In this document: positions 22,426 through 30,209 of the stretch, one piece after another
How the letters are laid out: the number at the start of each line of letters is the position of its first letter
Numbering within the stretch: the stretch's first letter is position 1
From: Streptomyces fulvorobeus
Lineage (GTDB): Bacteria; Actinomycetota; Actinomycetes; Streptomycetales; Streptomycetaceae
Length of the DNA: 33,803 nt
NCBI RefSeq assembly: GCF_013167895.1
Contig: NZ_BLWC01000002.1
Location: 1-33,803 of the forward strand
Direction of reading: 5' to 3'
Program-made: the position numbers and the translations under genes
Notes under the pieces: generated by a model
Seen by the model: the letters and a program-made list of their open reading frames with translations, nothing else
Database searches by the model: none
Told to the model about the DNA's origin: nothing

Positions 22426-24429
22426 TCAGGCGGTGGTGTGCTCCTGACTGTTGGTGTGGGGCAGGGTGTAGCCGGTGCTGATCAGGGCGCGGGCTTCCTT
22501 GAGGTAGTCGCTGGCGGTGGATTCCTTGACGCCCATGGCCTGCTCGATGTCGTAGAGGGCGACCTTGCCGGTCTGGCTGGTGAGGACCATGCGGGCGACC
22601 TTGCGGACGGCGCGCTCGCGGGGCTGGAGGCGGGCGTTGTCCTCGTCCTCGGCGGCCTGGCGCTCGGCGCGGGCGATCTCGGTGCGGAGCTGGGCGGCCT
22701 CGTGGTCGAGGCGGGCGGCCTCGGCGCGGGCCTGGGCGTCCGCGTGGAGCGCGCGGCCGGCTGCTTGCTTGTCCTCGGCCGCCTGGCGCTCCTGCCGGGC
22801 GGCTTCGGCGGCCAGGCGCTGGGTCTCGGCATCGGCGGCGGCCTGCGCCTGGCGGTCCTGGGCGGCCTTGCGGTCCAACTCGGCGGCGGTCGCGCCGGTA
22901 TATGCCTTCTGGGTGGCCTGGTCGCGCACCTGGGCGGCCTCCTGCTCGATGCGAGCGGCTTCGTGGTCAAGGCGGGCAGCCTCGGCGCGGGCTGCGGCCT
23001 CCTCCTTCAGCGCCATCGCGGTCGTCCGCTGGTCCTCGGCCGCCTGGCGCTCCTGCCGGGCGGCTTCGGCGGCCAAGCGCTGGGTCTCGGCCTCGGCGGC
23101 GGCCTGCGCCTGGAGGTCTTCGGCGGCCTTGCGGCGCAGCTCGGCGGTACGGGCGTTCTCCTCGGCCTGGTGCTCGGCCTCGGCGCGGCGGGCTGCGTCG
23201 AGCGCGGCGCGCTCGGCGGTGGACTGGGCGGCCTGGGCCTGGATTCCGGCGGTGGCGGCGGTGGCCTCGGCCTGGTGGGCGGCGGCGCGGACCTCTCCGT
23301 CGGCCAGGGCCTTGAGCTTGGCCACCTCGGCTTCCTGGCGGGCCTGGTCGGCTTCCTTGGCCAGGGTGTCCATGCGGGCCTGGTGGGCGTCCTCGCGCTC
23401 CTGACGCTCACGCTCGCGCCGCTCGGCCTTCTCCCGCTGCTCCCTCTCGCGCTTGCGGGTCTGCTCGGCCTTCTCGTCGTCGCGCTGCTGCTGCTCGCGG
23501 TCCTCGGCCTCCTGGCGCTCGGCCTGGCGCCGGGAGGCTTCCTGGGCCTTCTCCTGGGTCAGCATCCGGGCGGGGATGGCGCGGGCCTCCTCCACGCTGA
23601 CCCCGTAGGGGGCCAGCAGGGCGGGCATCCGGTCCAGGACGCTGGCGCGATCCTGCGTGCTGCCCTCCGCGTACCGGGCGCGGTGCTTCTGCCACACGCG
23701 GTAGATGGCGAGCTGGCGGACGAACTGGCGGGCTTCGGCGTAGGGGGCCGGGTAGGTCTTGGCGTGCTGGAAGATCTTCCAGGTGACACGGAAATTGAGC
23801 AGCCAGTCGGCCAGGGTCAGGGCCTCATCGTCCAGGTGCCCGGCCTCCAGGCGGGCGGTGCGCACGATCGCCCACCGGGCGACCTCCGTCAGGATCACGT
23901 AGGCGACCGGCATCATCGCGTGGCCCAACAAGCGCCCGGGATCGGCCTGTACGGCCTCCAGGAGGCCCGGGGAGCGGGGCATGCCCCCGGCAGCTGCCGA
24001 CACGTTCAGGGCGATCGTGACGGCTGTCAGGGCGTGCGCGCAGACCCGCACCCACGGGCGGGCCATCCGGCGCCAGGCCATCACGAGATCAGCGGTGTAC
24101 AGGGCGATGATCAGCCCGTCCACCCCGAGCGGAAACGCGTACGACTCCCACCCGCTGCCGAATCCCCAGCCCACGGCCGCGTCACGCAGAGCGCCGTAGG
24201 AGAGGGCGAAACCGACGCCTGCGGCGGTCAGTCCGGAGAGAACCGCGACGATGGCGAGCGGGATCATCAGCTTGCGGCTGCCCGGCGTCCCCGGCTTCTT
24301 CCCCTCCAAGCCCGGCTCCCGGACGTCGGCCGTACCGCTTGCGGCCACCGCGGTCTCGTTCTGGCCCCGCGCCGGCTGCTGCTGCGGCGGCGCGGACCGC
24401 GCCTCGGGCATCGTGATCGTCGTGCTCAT
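22426..24429 (-). CDS. DUF2637 membrane protein with long coiled coil and C-terminal winged HTH
   Basis: 667 residues from ATG 24429 (AAGGAGA upstream). A Gln/Ala-rich head, then four membrane helices (about 54-190; for example MIPLAIVAVLSGLTAAGVGF, YAFPLGVDGLIIALYTADLV), the DUF2637 signature common in streptomycete plasmids. Then a cytoplasmic domain and about 330 residues of Glu/Ala/Arg coiled coil, which includes an 87-residue internal duplication. It ends in a helix-turn-helix (GKVALYDIEQAMGVKESTAS). DUF2637 proteins are usually annotated as spread (Spd) or hypothetical proteins. A membrane-anchored DNA-binding tether for plasmid spread is a reasonable inference. Confidence 0.85.
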   Translation of the reverse strand: MSTTITMPEARSAPPQQQPARGQNETAVAASGTADVREPGLEGKKPGTPGSRKLMIPLAIVAVLSGLTAAGVGFALSYGALRDAAVGWGFGSGWESYAFPLGVDGLIIALYTADLVMAWRRMARPWVRVCAHALTAVTIALNVSAAAGGMPRSPGLLEAVQADPGRLLGHAMMPVAYVILTEVARWAIVRTARLEAGHLDDEALTLADWLLNFRVTWKIFQHAKTYPAPYAEARQFVRQLAIYRVWQKHRARYAEGSTQDRASVLDRMPALLAPYGVSVEEARAIPARMLTQEKAQEASRRQAERQEAEDREQQQRDDEKAEQTRKREREQREKAERRERERQEREDAHQARMDTLAKEADQARQEAEVAKLKALADGEVRAAAHQAEATAATAGIQAQAAQSTAERAALDAARRAEAEHQAEENARTAELRRKAAEDLQAQAAAEAETQRLAAEAARQERQAAEDQRTTAMALKEEAAARAEAARLDHEAARIEQEAAQVRDQATQKAYTGATAAELDRKAAQDRQAQAAADAETQRLAAEAARQERQAAEDKQAAGRALHADAQARAEAARLDHEAAQLRTEIARAERQAAEDEDNARLQPRERAVRKVARMVLTSQTGKVALYDIEQAMGVKESTASDYLKEARALISTGYTLPHTNSQEHTTA

Positions 24430-24466
24430 CTGGGTCTCCTTGCCGAAACGGTTCAGGGTAGAGGGC

Positions 24467-24493
24467 GGGGCGGCGCGTCCGGTGCGCCGCCCC
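24467..24493. terminator. Hairpin terminator
   Basis: Perfect 10-bp stem GGGGCGGCGC / GCGCCGCCCC (24467-24476, 24484-24493), loop of 7, between the KilB-like and DUF2637 genes. May attenuate readthrough into the latter. Confidence 0.65.
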
Positions 24494-24509
24494 GGCAGGG
24501 GATGGGCGG

Positions 24510-24944
24510 TCAGGCCGCGATGTGCCGTCCGGTGGCGGCCACCAGGTCGTCAGCGGCCTTGATGGCGGCCTCGCGGCGGGCGGCGAGAATCGTGTGTCCG
24601 TCAGCGCTCCGCAGGGCGTAGGCGGCCTGCGCGGCGGCCTGCGCTGCTGTGGCCACGGCAGGCATGAGGAGCTGGACCTGAAGGAGAGGGCCGGTGATCG
24701 CAGCGCGGGTGGCGTGCGACTCGGTGCGGGCGCAGGTCCAGTCCTCGCCGCGCAGCCGCAGATCCTCGCGGACCCACATCGCCCTGCGGTGGTCGGCCAG
24801 GGCTTCGGCCAGGGCGGTCACGGCAGCCAGACCCTCGGTGCACAGGGCTTGCTGACGTGCCGTACGGGCGGCGCGGGTCTGATGGGCGCTGGTGATCCCG
24901 ACACCCGCGAGGGTGCCGAGGACCGCGATCAGGGTTTGCCACAT
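24510..24944 (-). CDS. KilB-like plasmid transfer/spread protein
   Basis: 144 residues from ATG 24944 (AGGAAGGA upstream). Begins MWQTLIAVLGTLAGVGITSA, a membrane anchor, followed by basic then Ala-rich helices (LAAVTALAEALADHRRAMWV, PAVATAAQAAAQAAYALR). Proteins starting MWQ/MWS..VLGTLAG in Streptomyces plasmids are commonly annotated as KilB-like. I rely on memory for that link. It sits with other spread genes, which fits. Confidence 0.7.
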   Translation of the reverse strand: MWQTLIAVLGTLAGVGITSAHQTRAARTARQQALCTEGLAAVTALAEALADHRRAMWVREDLRLRGEDWTCARTESHATRAAITGPLLQVQLLMPAVATAAQAAAQAAYALRSADGHTILAARREAAIKAADDLVAATGRHIAA

Positions 24945-24981
24945 GGGGTGGTCCTTCCTCGAAACGGTGGGGTGGGGTGGG

Positions 24982-25104
24982 TCAGCCGGAGCAGACCGAG
25001 CAGACCGGTGACTCGGTCCATGCCTGGCACTTGGCGCACTGGTAGAGGTGACGCAGCAGCGGGAGCCCGGCCAGACGGCGGCGGAGGCGGGTACGGGCGC
25101 TCAT
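24982..25104 (-). CDS. 40-residue zinc-knuckle protein
   Basis: Starts at ATG 25104, overlapping the preceding stop (ATGA). Basic N-terminus SARTRLRRRLAGLP, then YQCAKCQAWTESPVCSVCSG with two Cys-x2-Cys pairs, a likely single zinc site. The coupled start and intact Cys pairs make it a credible microprotein; function unknown. Confidence 0.6.
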   Translation of the reverse strand: MSARTRLRRRLAGLPLLRHLYQCAKCQAWTESPVCSVCSG

Positions 25105-25235
25105 GAGGTCACCCCCGGCTGCACCCAGGCGCCGCACCGGCCGCACACGAGCTGGCCGCTGCTGGAGGTCATGGACCGTCCGCAGCACTTCACCGGGTCG
25201 GTGCTGATGTTGGTCTTCTTGTCGTTGAGTGCCAC
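25101..25235 (-). CDS. 44-residue zinc-finger-like protein
   Basis: Starts at GTG 25235 with AGGGAGA about 8 nt upstream. MALNDKKTNISTDPVKCCGR ... LVCGRCGAWVQPG holds Cys-Cys and Cys-x2-Cys pairs. Its stop overlaps the next start, so the two tiny genes are coupled. Confidence 0.6.
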   Translation of the reverse strand: MALNDKKTNISTDPVKCCGRSMTSSSGQLVCGRCGAWVQPGVTS

Positions 25236-25267
25236 GATGGGCTCTCCCTTTCCTGTCGGGATGGGGA

Positions 25268-25309
25268 GCGGAGCGACCGGCTTTCTTGGCAGTTGGGCGG
25301 TCGCTCCGC
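25268..25309. terminator. Hairpin, 12-bp perfect stem
   Basis: GCGGAGCGACCG (25268-25279) pairs with CGGTCGCTCCGC (25298-25309), loop 18. Between the 57-residue and 44-residue genes; second of two successive terminator-like hairpins. Confidence 0.65.
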
Positions 25310-25343
25310 GCTGATGTCTGGGGCCGTCTGACGGCTCCCCTCA

Positions 25344-25366
25344 CCGCCCGGCGTGGGGCCGGGCGG
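25344..25366. terminator. Hairpin terminator
   Basis: CCGCCCGGC / GCCGGGCGG (25344-25352, 25358-25366), loop 5, 13 nt after the stop of the 57-residue gene. Confidence 0.65.
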
Positions 25367-25378
25367 ATCGGGCAGCCG

Positions 25379-25552
25379 TCAGCCGCGCTGCTGGGTGAGA
25401 TCGATACGGGCGGGCTCGACGCACTGGCTGTGCGCAAAAGCCATGATTTTTGCGTACGCCTCGTCCGTGGTCTCCGCGCTGAGGCTGCCCTTGCCCTCGG
25501 CGAGGTGGTCGGCCGCCGTGCTGCCGAAGAACGTGAACTCGTAGCGGGTCAT
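25379..25552 (-). CDS. 57-residue hypothetical protein
   Basis: Starts at ATG 25552 behind an excellent AGGAGG site. MTRYEFTFFGSTAADHLAEG, then SLSAETTDEAYAKIMAFAHS and a C-terminus VEPARIDLTQQRG. A small alpha/beta protein with no Cys pair. Family not recognised. Confidence 0.68.
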   Translation of the reverse strand: MTRYEFTFFGSTAADHLAEGKGSLSAETTDEAYAKIMAFAHSQCVEPARIDLTQQRG

Positions 25553-25579
25553 GGGTTCCTCCTGTGGTGTGAGGCCGGG

Positions 25580-25617
25580 CTGTCCGGCTCCCCACCCGCC
25601 CCCGCAGGGGCGGACAG
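25580..25617. terminator. Nested hairpin between small genes
   Basis: CTGTCCG (25580-25586) pairs with CGGACAG (25611-25617), with an inner stem CCGCCCC / GGGGCGG (25596-25602, 25607-25613). The two stems share bases, so only one forms at a time. Likely partial terminator. Confidence 0.45.
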
Positions 25618-25624
25618 GCAGCCG

Positions 25625-26002
25625 TCAGACGGTGCGGTCCGCAACCGGGGTGAGCAGGTAGTACGGGAACGGGCGCTCCTCGATGTGGACCCCGGCGCTC
25701 TTGATCCAGTACCAGTGGAACGGGAAGCGCGGGGCGCGCAGGATGCGCAGGGCGACCGCACGGTGGTGTCCGTCCGAGACGTAGACGTCGCCGTACCGGT
25801 CGCTGATGCCGAGGACCACGGGCACGTCCAGGCCGCGCAGCGGGATCGTCTCCAGCAGACCGGCGAGGATCACCGCGTCCTTCTCCCGGCGGGCGAACCG
25901 GGTGTGGGCGTGGGCCCAGCGGGTGTACTCGGTCGGGCGGATCGCTGCGTCCGACAGCAGCGCGGTCGGCAGGCTTCCCCGGTAGCGGGCCACGGCGCTC
26001 AC
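25625..26002 (-). CDS. ParB-like nuclease-fold protein
   Basis: 125 residues from GTG 26002 (GTGA overlap with upstream gene). LDVPVVLGISDRYGDVYVSD followed by GHHRAVALRIL is the conserved ParB/Srx-type core (the [DE]GHHR box), common in phage and plasmid ParB-like nuclease proteins. It lacks the helix-turn-helix of a segregation ParB, so it is not the ParA partner. Substrate unknown; perhaps DNA or nucleotide processing. Confidence 0.72.
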   Translation of the reverse strand: MSAVARYRGSLPTALLSDAAIRPTEYTRWAHAHTRFARREKDAVILAGLLETIPLRGLDVPVVLGISDRYGDVYVSDGHHRAVALRILRAPRFPFHWYWIKSAGVHIEERPFPYYLLTPVADRTV

Positions 26003-26490
26003 CGACCGTTCCGTGTGGTGGCGTTCGCGCGGCCGAACCAGCGGGCGTCCACGTGGTTGGTGACGTGCGTGGTGGTGGTCTGGGAGGGGGCTCGGCGGGC
26101 GGCGGCGCCGACCACGAACAGGAACGCCAGGGCCCACAGGCCGCCGCCGGAGGCGACGGCGGCGAGCGGGGCGAGAACCTGGCCGAGGCCATAGCCGACC
26201 CCGGCCGCGGCGGCTCCGGTGCCCAGCCCGGCCGCCAGGACGACCTGCGCCCGGGAGTCGATGAGCGGCTGCGGGGTCAGGTCACGGGGCCGGGTGGCCG
26301 GCACAGCCGCGATCAGCGCGTCAGCGTGGGAGCGGGAGACGGGGACCATCCGCCCGTACGCGTCGGGCACCCAGACGATGACCTCCTGGTGCTCCTGGTG
26401 GCGCTCGCCGTGCAGCTGCACCGGGCCGAACAGCGGGGCCGGGGCGGGGACGTAGGTGGTCGTCGGGCGGGGTTCGAGGTGGTGGGACAC
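25999..26490 (-). CDS. Two-helix membrane protein, Spd-like
   Basis: 163 residues from GTG 26490, GAGGAG upstream. The N-terminal soluble part has HQEHQEVIVWVPDAYGRMVP. Two membrane segments follow (VVLAAGLGTGAAAAGVGYGL, LWALAFLFVVGAAA), then a short Thr/Arg-rich tail. This topology is common for Streptomyces plasmid spread proteins located after traB; similarity at sequence level is not certain. Confidence 0.72.
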   Translation of the reverse strand: MSHHLEPRPTTTYVPAPAPLFGPVQLHGERHQEHQEVIVWVPDAYGRMVPVSRSHADALIAAVPATRPRDLTPQPLIDSRAQVVLAAGLGTGAAAAGVGYGLGQVLAPLAAVASGGGLWALAFLFVVGAAARRAPSQTTTTHVTNHVDARWFGRANATTRNGR

Positions 26491-26615
26491 GACTCGCGCT
26501 CCTCACGTTAAGTAACTGTCAGGGAGGGTGTCAGAGAGGGGGTGTTCTGACAGTCAGGGCGGGAAGTCAGGCCCTTCACGTGCGAAGTTCCGTGACTTCC
26601 CTATAGGCCCCCGGC

Positions 26616-26641
26616 GGGCCTGACTGTCAGAAGTCAGGCCC
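26616..26641. terminator. Hairpin after traB
   Basis: GGGCCTGACT / AGTCAGGCCC (26616-26625, 26632-26641), perfect 10-bp stem, 6-nt loop, 36 nt past the traB stop. Confidence 0.65.
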
Positions 26642-26657
26642 GACCGTGACTGTCAGA

Positions 26658-26676
26658 CCGTCACAATCTGTGACGG
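26658..26676. repeat. Palindrome abutting traB stop
   Basis: CCGTCACA-ATC-TGTGACGG, perfect 8-bp arms, directly after the traB stop codon. Either the first half of a double terminator or a binding site. Confidence 0.6.
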
Positions 26677-28791
26677 TTATGCGGGCTGGAGCGGGGACTG
26701 GACGATGGAGTACGAGCCGTGTCCGTCGCGCTGGAGCAGCCCCAGCTCCATCAGGCGCTTGAGCTCGCCCTGCATCCAGGGGCGCTTGCGGCCGGCGGCC
26801 GTGGTCGCCGGGATCAGGTCGGCCGGCTCGAACTCCAGGCGGCCGCTCTGGACCCAGCCGTCGAGCTCGACGTAGAGGATGTGGCGGGCCTCCTCGGTGC
26901 CCACCGGAGCCGGAGCCTCGAACTCCATCCCGGAGTCGTCGTCGGCGTCGGGGACGTCGTCCTCCAGGCGCAGGGAGGCATAGGGGGCGTCCGGCTCGGG
27001 GTCGCCGGGGATGGAGCCCATCACCTCGTCGTATGCCTCCTGGAGCTCCATCTCCGCGGCTTCCTCAGCGGCGCTCATGTGGTCGTCGTCCTCCAGGTCG
27101 TGGACGGAATCGGCGGGCGCCGGTCCGGAGTGGCCGGGGTGGGTGGCCGGAGCGGGCTGGCCGACGCCGACAGTGGTGCGGTTGGTGCCCCGGTGGGTGC
27201 GCTGCGCGTATGCCTGGCCCAGCGCCGTGGCGGTGGTCTCGTCCAGCGGGTCCCGGTAGGGGGCCCCGGCGGCCACCAGGGCGGCCAGCTCCTCGCGGTC
27301 GGTGAGGCCGGAGCGGACCTCGGTGACCCACCGGGCATCCGGAATGCCCATGCCGGTGGCGAACGCGTAGCCCGGCCTGCTGGAGCCCCACGCGGGAATC
27401 GCTCCCGCGCCGGTCACCGAGTCCGGGAGGCAGAATCCGGCGTCGCCGGGCTGGTCGACACCGAAGCAGATCGAGCCCTGGAGGTTGGCCCGGATGTCCG
27501 TGCTGAGGTTGGTCCAGGTGGCGCGCTGGAGGCTGATGCCCAGCCAGATACCTACCGAGCGCGCCTTGCGGGCGATCTCCTCCAGCTCCTCGAAGTCCGC
27601 GACGTCAGCCGCCTCCTCGATCCACACCAACATGGCGTTGAGCGAGGAGTCCGGCGTCCACTGGTCCAGGCCCTCCGACGCGAGGACGTCGCCTCGGGCC
27701 TTGATGGCGGCCGGGAGCGAGCGCAGCATCCGCTTGGCTTCCTTGGCGTCCTGGATCAGCCAGTCGATCCCGTCCGCGATGTGCCCGACCGTCTGCCGGC
27801 CCTTGGCCAGGTCCACCAGGAACACGGTCATCTTGCGGCGGGTGGCCAGGTGCGCCACCAGGGAGCGCAGGAACTCCGACTTGCCCGCACCGGTCACACC
27901 CATAACCAGAACGTGCTGGAGGATCGCCGCCCCGAACGGATTGAGCGCCCAGACCTCGCCGTCCGCGTACAGGCCGACCGGGATGTCCTCCGTGGGCAGC
28001 AGACCCAGAGCGGTCGGCTGCGCGAACGGCACACCGTCCTTGAGCAGATCCGCGACCCGCAGGGAGATCGTGCCCCGGGACGCGTTCTCCGGGTCCGGCG
28101 TCACGATCACCCCGGACGGCGGGACCTGGAGTGCTGCGGCCACCCGGCCGGTGGTGCCCTGCACGGCCTCGACCGTGGTTCCGGGCTCGACCTGCACCGC
28201 CGCCTGCACGGTGCCCTTGCCCGAGCCCTTCGCGTCCCTGACCCGCACCTTCTCCCAGCCGATCGCCGCGGCCAGCGCGGCCATCCCGCCGTTCTCCTCG
28301 GTGGTCTCGGTGTCGCCGGAGGCGCCGTTGCGGATGATCTGGCGCACGTTCCAGGACGCGGCGAACATCCCGCCGCCGATGAGCCAGCCGTCCAGCACCG
28401 GGGAGCCGAAAGGGCCGGCGGCGGTAGCGCAGGTGAGCCAGCCCATCCCGGCCGCCACCGACGCGGACACCTGCGCCCGGCGGAACTTGCCGAACTTGGT
28501 GGCGGCCGGGGTGGACTTCCACGCCACCCCGGTCAGGGCCGCACCGCCGACCGCCAGGGCGGCCGACGCGAGACCGGCCGACAGCGGGGTGGCGCCCCAC
28601 ATCGTGTTCGTCGCCCACCCGGCCAGCGGCGGCAGGGCCGCTGCCCCGGCCCACGGGGCGGTGTACGGCAGCGCCTTGCCCGCGAGGTGACCGACGACGT
28701 GCGCGATGAACGCACCGCCCCTGCCGAACGGCACAACGTCCGTCGTGGTATTCATCGGGACCGCAACCGCGGTCTTCTTGCGTCCGGCCAT
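26677..28791 (-). CDS. traB: TraB-type FtsK/SpoIIIE plasmid transfer translocase
   Basis: 704 residues. ATG 28791 chosen over GTG 28794 since AAGGAGG lies 7 nt before it. N-terminal membrane-associated region (about 25-165), then the motor with Walker A VMGVTGAGKSEFLRSLV (about 298), VFLVDLAKGRQTV, and Walker B AMLVWIEEAADVADFEELEE (about 388), and QRATWTNLSTDIRANLQGS. An acidic linker leads to a C-terminal winged helix (KRPWMQGELKRLMELGLLQR). This is the Streptomyces TraB plan, in which a single hexameric FtsK-like protein moves double-stranded DNA between mycelia and the winged helix reads 8-bp repeats in clt. Last gene of a tightly coupled operon. Confidence 0.9.
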   Translation of the reverse strand: MAGRKKTAVAVPMNTTTDVVPFGRGGAFIAHVVGHLAGKALPYTAPWAGAAALPPLAGWATNTMWGATPLSAGLASAALAVGGAALTGVAWKSTPAATKFGKFRRAQVSASVAAGMGWLTCATAAGPFGSPVLDGWLIGGGMFAASWNVRQIIRNGASGDTETTEENGGMAALAAAIGWEKVRVRDAKGSGKGTVQAAVQVEPGTTVEAVQGTTGRVAAALQVPPSGVIVTPDPENASRGTISLRVADLLKDGVPFAQPTALGLLPTEDIPVGLYADGEVWALNPFGAAILQHVLVMGVTGAGKSEFLRSLVAHLATRRKMTVFLVDLAKGRQTVGHIADGIDWLIQDAKEAKRMLRSLPAAIKARGDVLASEGLDQWTPDSSLNAMLVWIEEAADVADFEELEEIARKARSVGIWLGISLQRATWTNLSTDIRANLQGSICFGVDQPGDAGFCLPDSVTGAGAIPAWGSSRPGYAFATGMGIPDARWVTEVRSGLTDREELAALVAAGAPYRDPLDETTATALGQAYAQRTHRGTNRTTVGVGQPAPATHPGHSGPAPADSVHDLEDDDHMSAAEEAAEMELQEAYDEVMGSIPGDPEPDAPYASLRLEDDVPDADDDSGMEFEAPAPVGTEEARHILYVELDGWVQSGRLEFEPADLIPATTAAGRKRPWMQGELKRLMELGLLQRDGHGSYSIVQSPLQPA

Positions 28792-28928
28792 CACCGGACC
28801 TCCTTCTCAGCGTCAGGGCAGGTCCGGCAGTCGGGGCCGTCCGGGCAGGCATCAGCGACCTCGCACGCCGTGGAGCAGTACCGGTAGCCGCCCGGGGCAC
28901 CGCAGTTGATGCACTCCCAGAGCTCCAT
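28791..28928 (-). CDS. 45-residue cysteine-rich microprotein
   Basis: ATG 28928 abuts the upstream stop (TGATG), and its own TGA overlaps the traB ATG. MELWECINCGAPGGYRYCST, then CEVADACPDGPDCRTCPD: eight Cys in 45 residues, consistent with one or two zinc sites. Coupling to traB on both sides makes it very probably expressed. Confidence 0.68.
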   Translation of the reverse strand: MELWECINCGAPGGYRYCSTACEVADACPDGPDCRTCPDAEKEVR

Positions 28929-29689
28929 CACTGGTCCCCGATCGTGAACGTCTTGCGCGGGGCCTTCTTGCCGTTGCGGCGGGCCTTGGCCTCCTGCTCG
29001 GGCTTCACGAAGTGCCGGTCGAAAGCGTGCGCCATCTTCAGGGCGCCGACACCGAGCGCCTTCGCGGCCTCGGCCGACACCTTCAGGTGCGCGGAGACCA
29101 GACGGGCCTTGACGCGGCTACTCGCGCCGAAGGTGTACCACTTGCCCTTGTAGGTGCTGAGGACCCCGTTGATCTCCTCGGCCCGCATCCCCAGGATCAG
29201 GTGGAGCTCACGGCCCAAATGGTTGATCGCCTTGGCCAGCGCGAGGATGTCCTTGTCGGACGTGAACTCGATGCGCTCGATCGCGTAAATCAGGGCGTCG
29301 CCCTGGTGGCGGTCCCCGTTCCCGCCCGCCGCACCGCCACCGCCGTTGCCGCGACCGCCGCCGTTGCCCCGGCCGCCGACGTTCACGGTGAGCGGCGGGA
29401 CGAACCCGCTGGCCGCCGCACCGACGAACCCCCCGGCCGCCGCACCCGCCGCGCCCGCCACCCGCTCGCCACGCCCCGACCCGGCCGGGGAGGACGGCTG
29501 CGGCGGAACCTGACGGCCCTCCGCACGCGCCCGCTGCCCTGCGGGGAACGACGGCTCACTGATCCCGCCGTCCTCCTCCCAGTCGTAGACATCGCTCTCC
29601 GCCGCCCGGGGCCGCCCGGCCGGACGCCCCAGACGCACATCGACACCAGCCTCCGGGTCGTGAACCCAGCCATTGCTGTTGGTCGCCAT
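28928..29689 (-). CDS. Gly-rich hypothetical transfer-operon protein
   Basis: 253 residues from ATG 29689 (GAGGAGAA upstream, TGATG junction). Polar N-terminus (NSNGWVHDPEAGVDVRLGRP), Ala/Gly stretch and a repeated GGRGNGGGRGNGGGG linker. Then a conserved-looking helical domain of about 120 residues: SDKDILALAKAINHLGRELH, GVLSTYKGKWYTFGASSRVK, ALKMAHAFDRHF. Basic tail ends KTFTIGDQ. Position just upstream of traB suggests a TraA-like or accessory transfer role; the family is not securely recognised. Confidence 0.75.
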   Translation of the reverse strand: MATNSNGWVHDPEAGVDVRLGRPAGRPRAAESDVYDWEEDGGISEPSFPAGQRARAEGRQVPPQPSSPAGSGRGERVAGAAGAAAGGFVGAAASGFVPPLTVNVGGRGNGGGRGNGGGGAAGGNGDRHQGDALIYAIERIEFTSDKDILALAKAINHLGRELHLILGMRAEEINGVLSTYKGKWYTFGASSRVKARLVSAHLKVSAEAAKALGVGALKMAHAFDRHFVKPEQEAKARRNGKKAPRKTFTIGDQ

Positions 29690-29964
29690 CACTTCTCCTC
29701 GAAGATCGTGTTGCCGCCGAACCAGGCGGGCTGGGAGAGGTGGACGACGTCCGCCTCCGGGTCGTCGTTCCGGACCGCGTCAGCGGTCTTCTCAATCAGC
29801 TCGTGCGCCGCCATGAACCGCGCCGTGGCCAGCGCCGCGTACAGGTCGGTGGGACCCATCCGCGTGGCCGTCGCGAGGCGGACGGCGAGGCCGGCCACCC
29901 GGGCCGCCGACGCCACCGCCCCCGCGATCCGGTCCACCAGCAGCACCCTCATCTGCCCGTACAT
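29689..29964 (-). CDS. Hypothetical protein of transfer operon
   Basis: 91 residues from ATG 29964 (TGATG junction with the upstream gene). Helical throughout (MRVLLVDRIAGAVASAARVA, DLYAALATARFMAAHELIEK), ending DVVHLSQPAWFGGNTIFEEK. No membrane segment is certain. An upstream extension overlaps the neighbour and is not used. Confidence 0.7.
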   Translation of the reverse strand: MYGQMRVLLVDRIAGAVASAARVAGLAVRLATATRMGPTDLYAALATARFMAAHELIEKTADAVRNDDPEADVVHLSQPAWFGGNTIFEEK

Positions 29965-30209
29965 CAACGGCCACCCGTCAGCGCCATAGCGCTGACCACA
30001 CGGCCCGTACCACCGGTCAGGGCCACCACGGTCAGCAGCTCCCCGTCCGGGGTCCGCAGCCGCCGGCCCTCCGCGTCGAACACGAACGTCACCGGCTCGA
30101 AACCGGCGAGCGTGTTCTTGCCGATCGTCAGATACACGTCCCGCTCGGGCATCTCCGCCATGCGCCAGGTCTGCCGACTCGGCCCGAAGTAGATGTAGAT
30201 GGCGTTCAC
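29964..30209 (-). CDS. Hypothetical protein of transfer operon
   Basis: 81 residues from GTG 30209 (GTGA overlap). MNAIYIYFGPSRQTWRMAEM, then a beta-rich part DVYLTIGKNTLAGFEPVTFV and DGELLTVVALTGGTG. No family recognised; genetically coupled on both sides. Confidence 0.7.
   Translation of the reverse strand: MNAIYIYFGPSRQTWRMAEMPERDVYLTIGKNTLAGFEPVTFVFDAEGRRLRTPDGELLTVVALTGGTGRVVSAMALTGGR

Larger units (their letters stand above)
26516..26676. promoter_or_regulatory. GTCAG-repeat promoter/operator region with two hairpins
   Basis: At least seven GTCAG elements in 140 bp (about 26516, 26529, 26547-26557 as the palindrome CTGAC-A-GTCAG, 26566, 26626, 26634, 26650). It must include the promoter for the leftward gene at 26490 and the end of the traB transcript. 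The density of one motif suggests an operator or transfer site. Confidence 0.55.

Noticed and set aside
21850..24621. 923-codon rightward open frame opposite parA and DUF2637 genes
   Set aside because: Runs through repeats, a terminator and two genes on the other strand; low-complexity Leu/Gly sequence.
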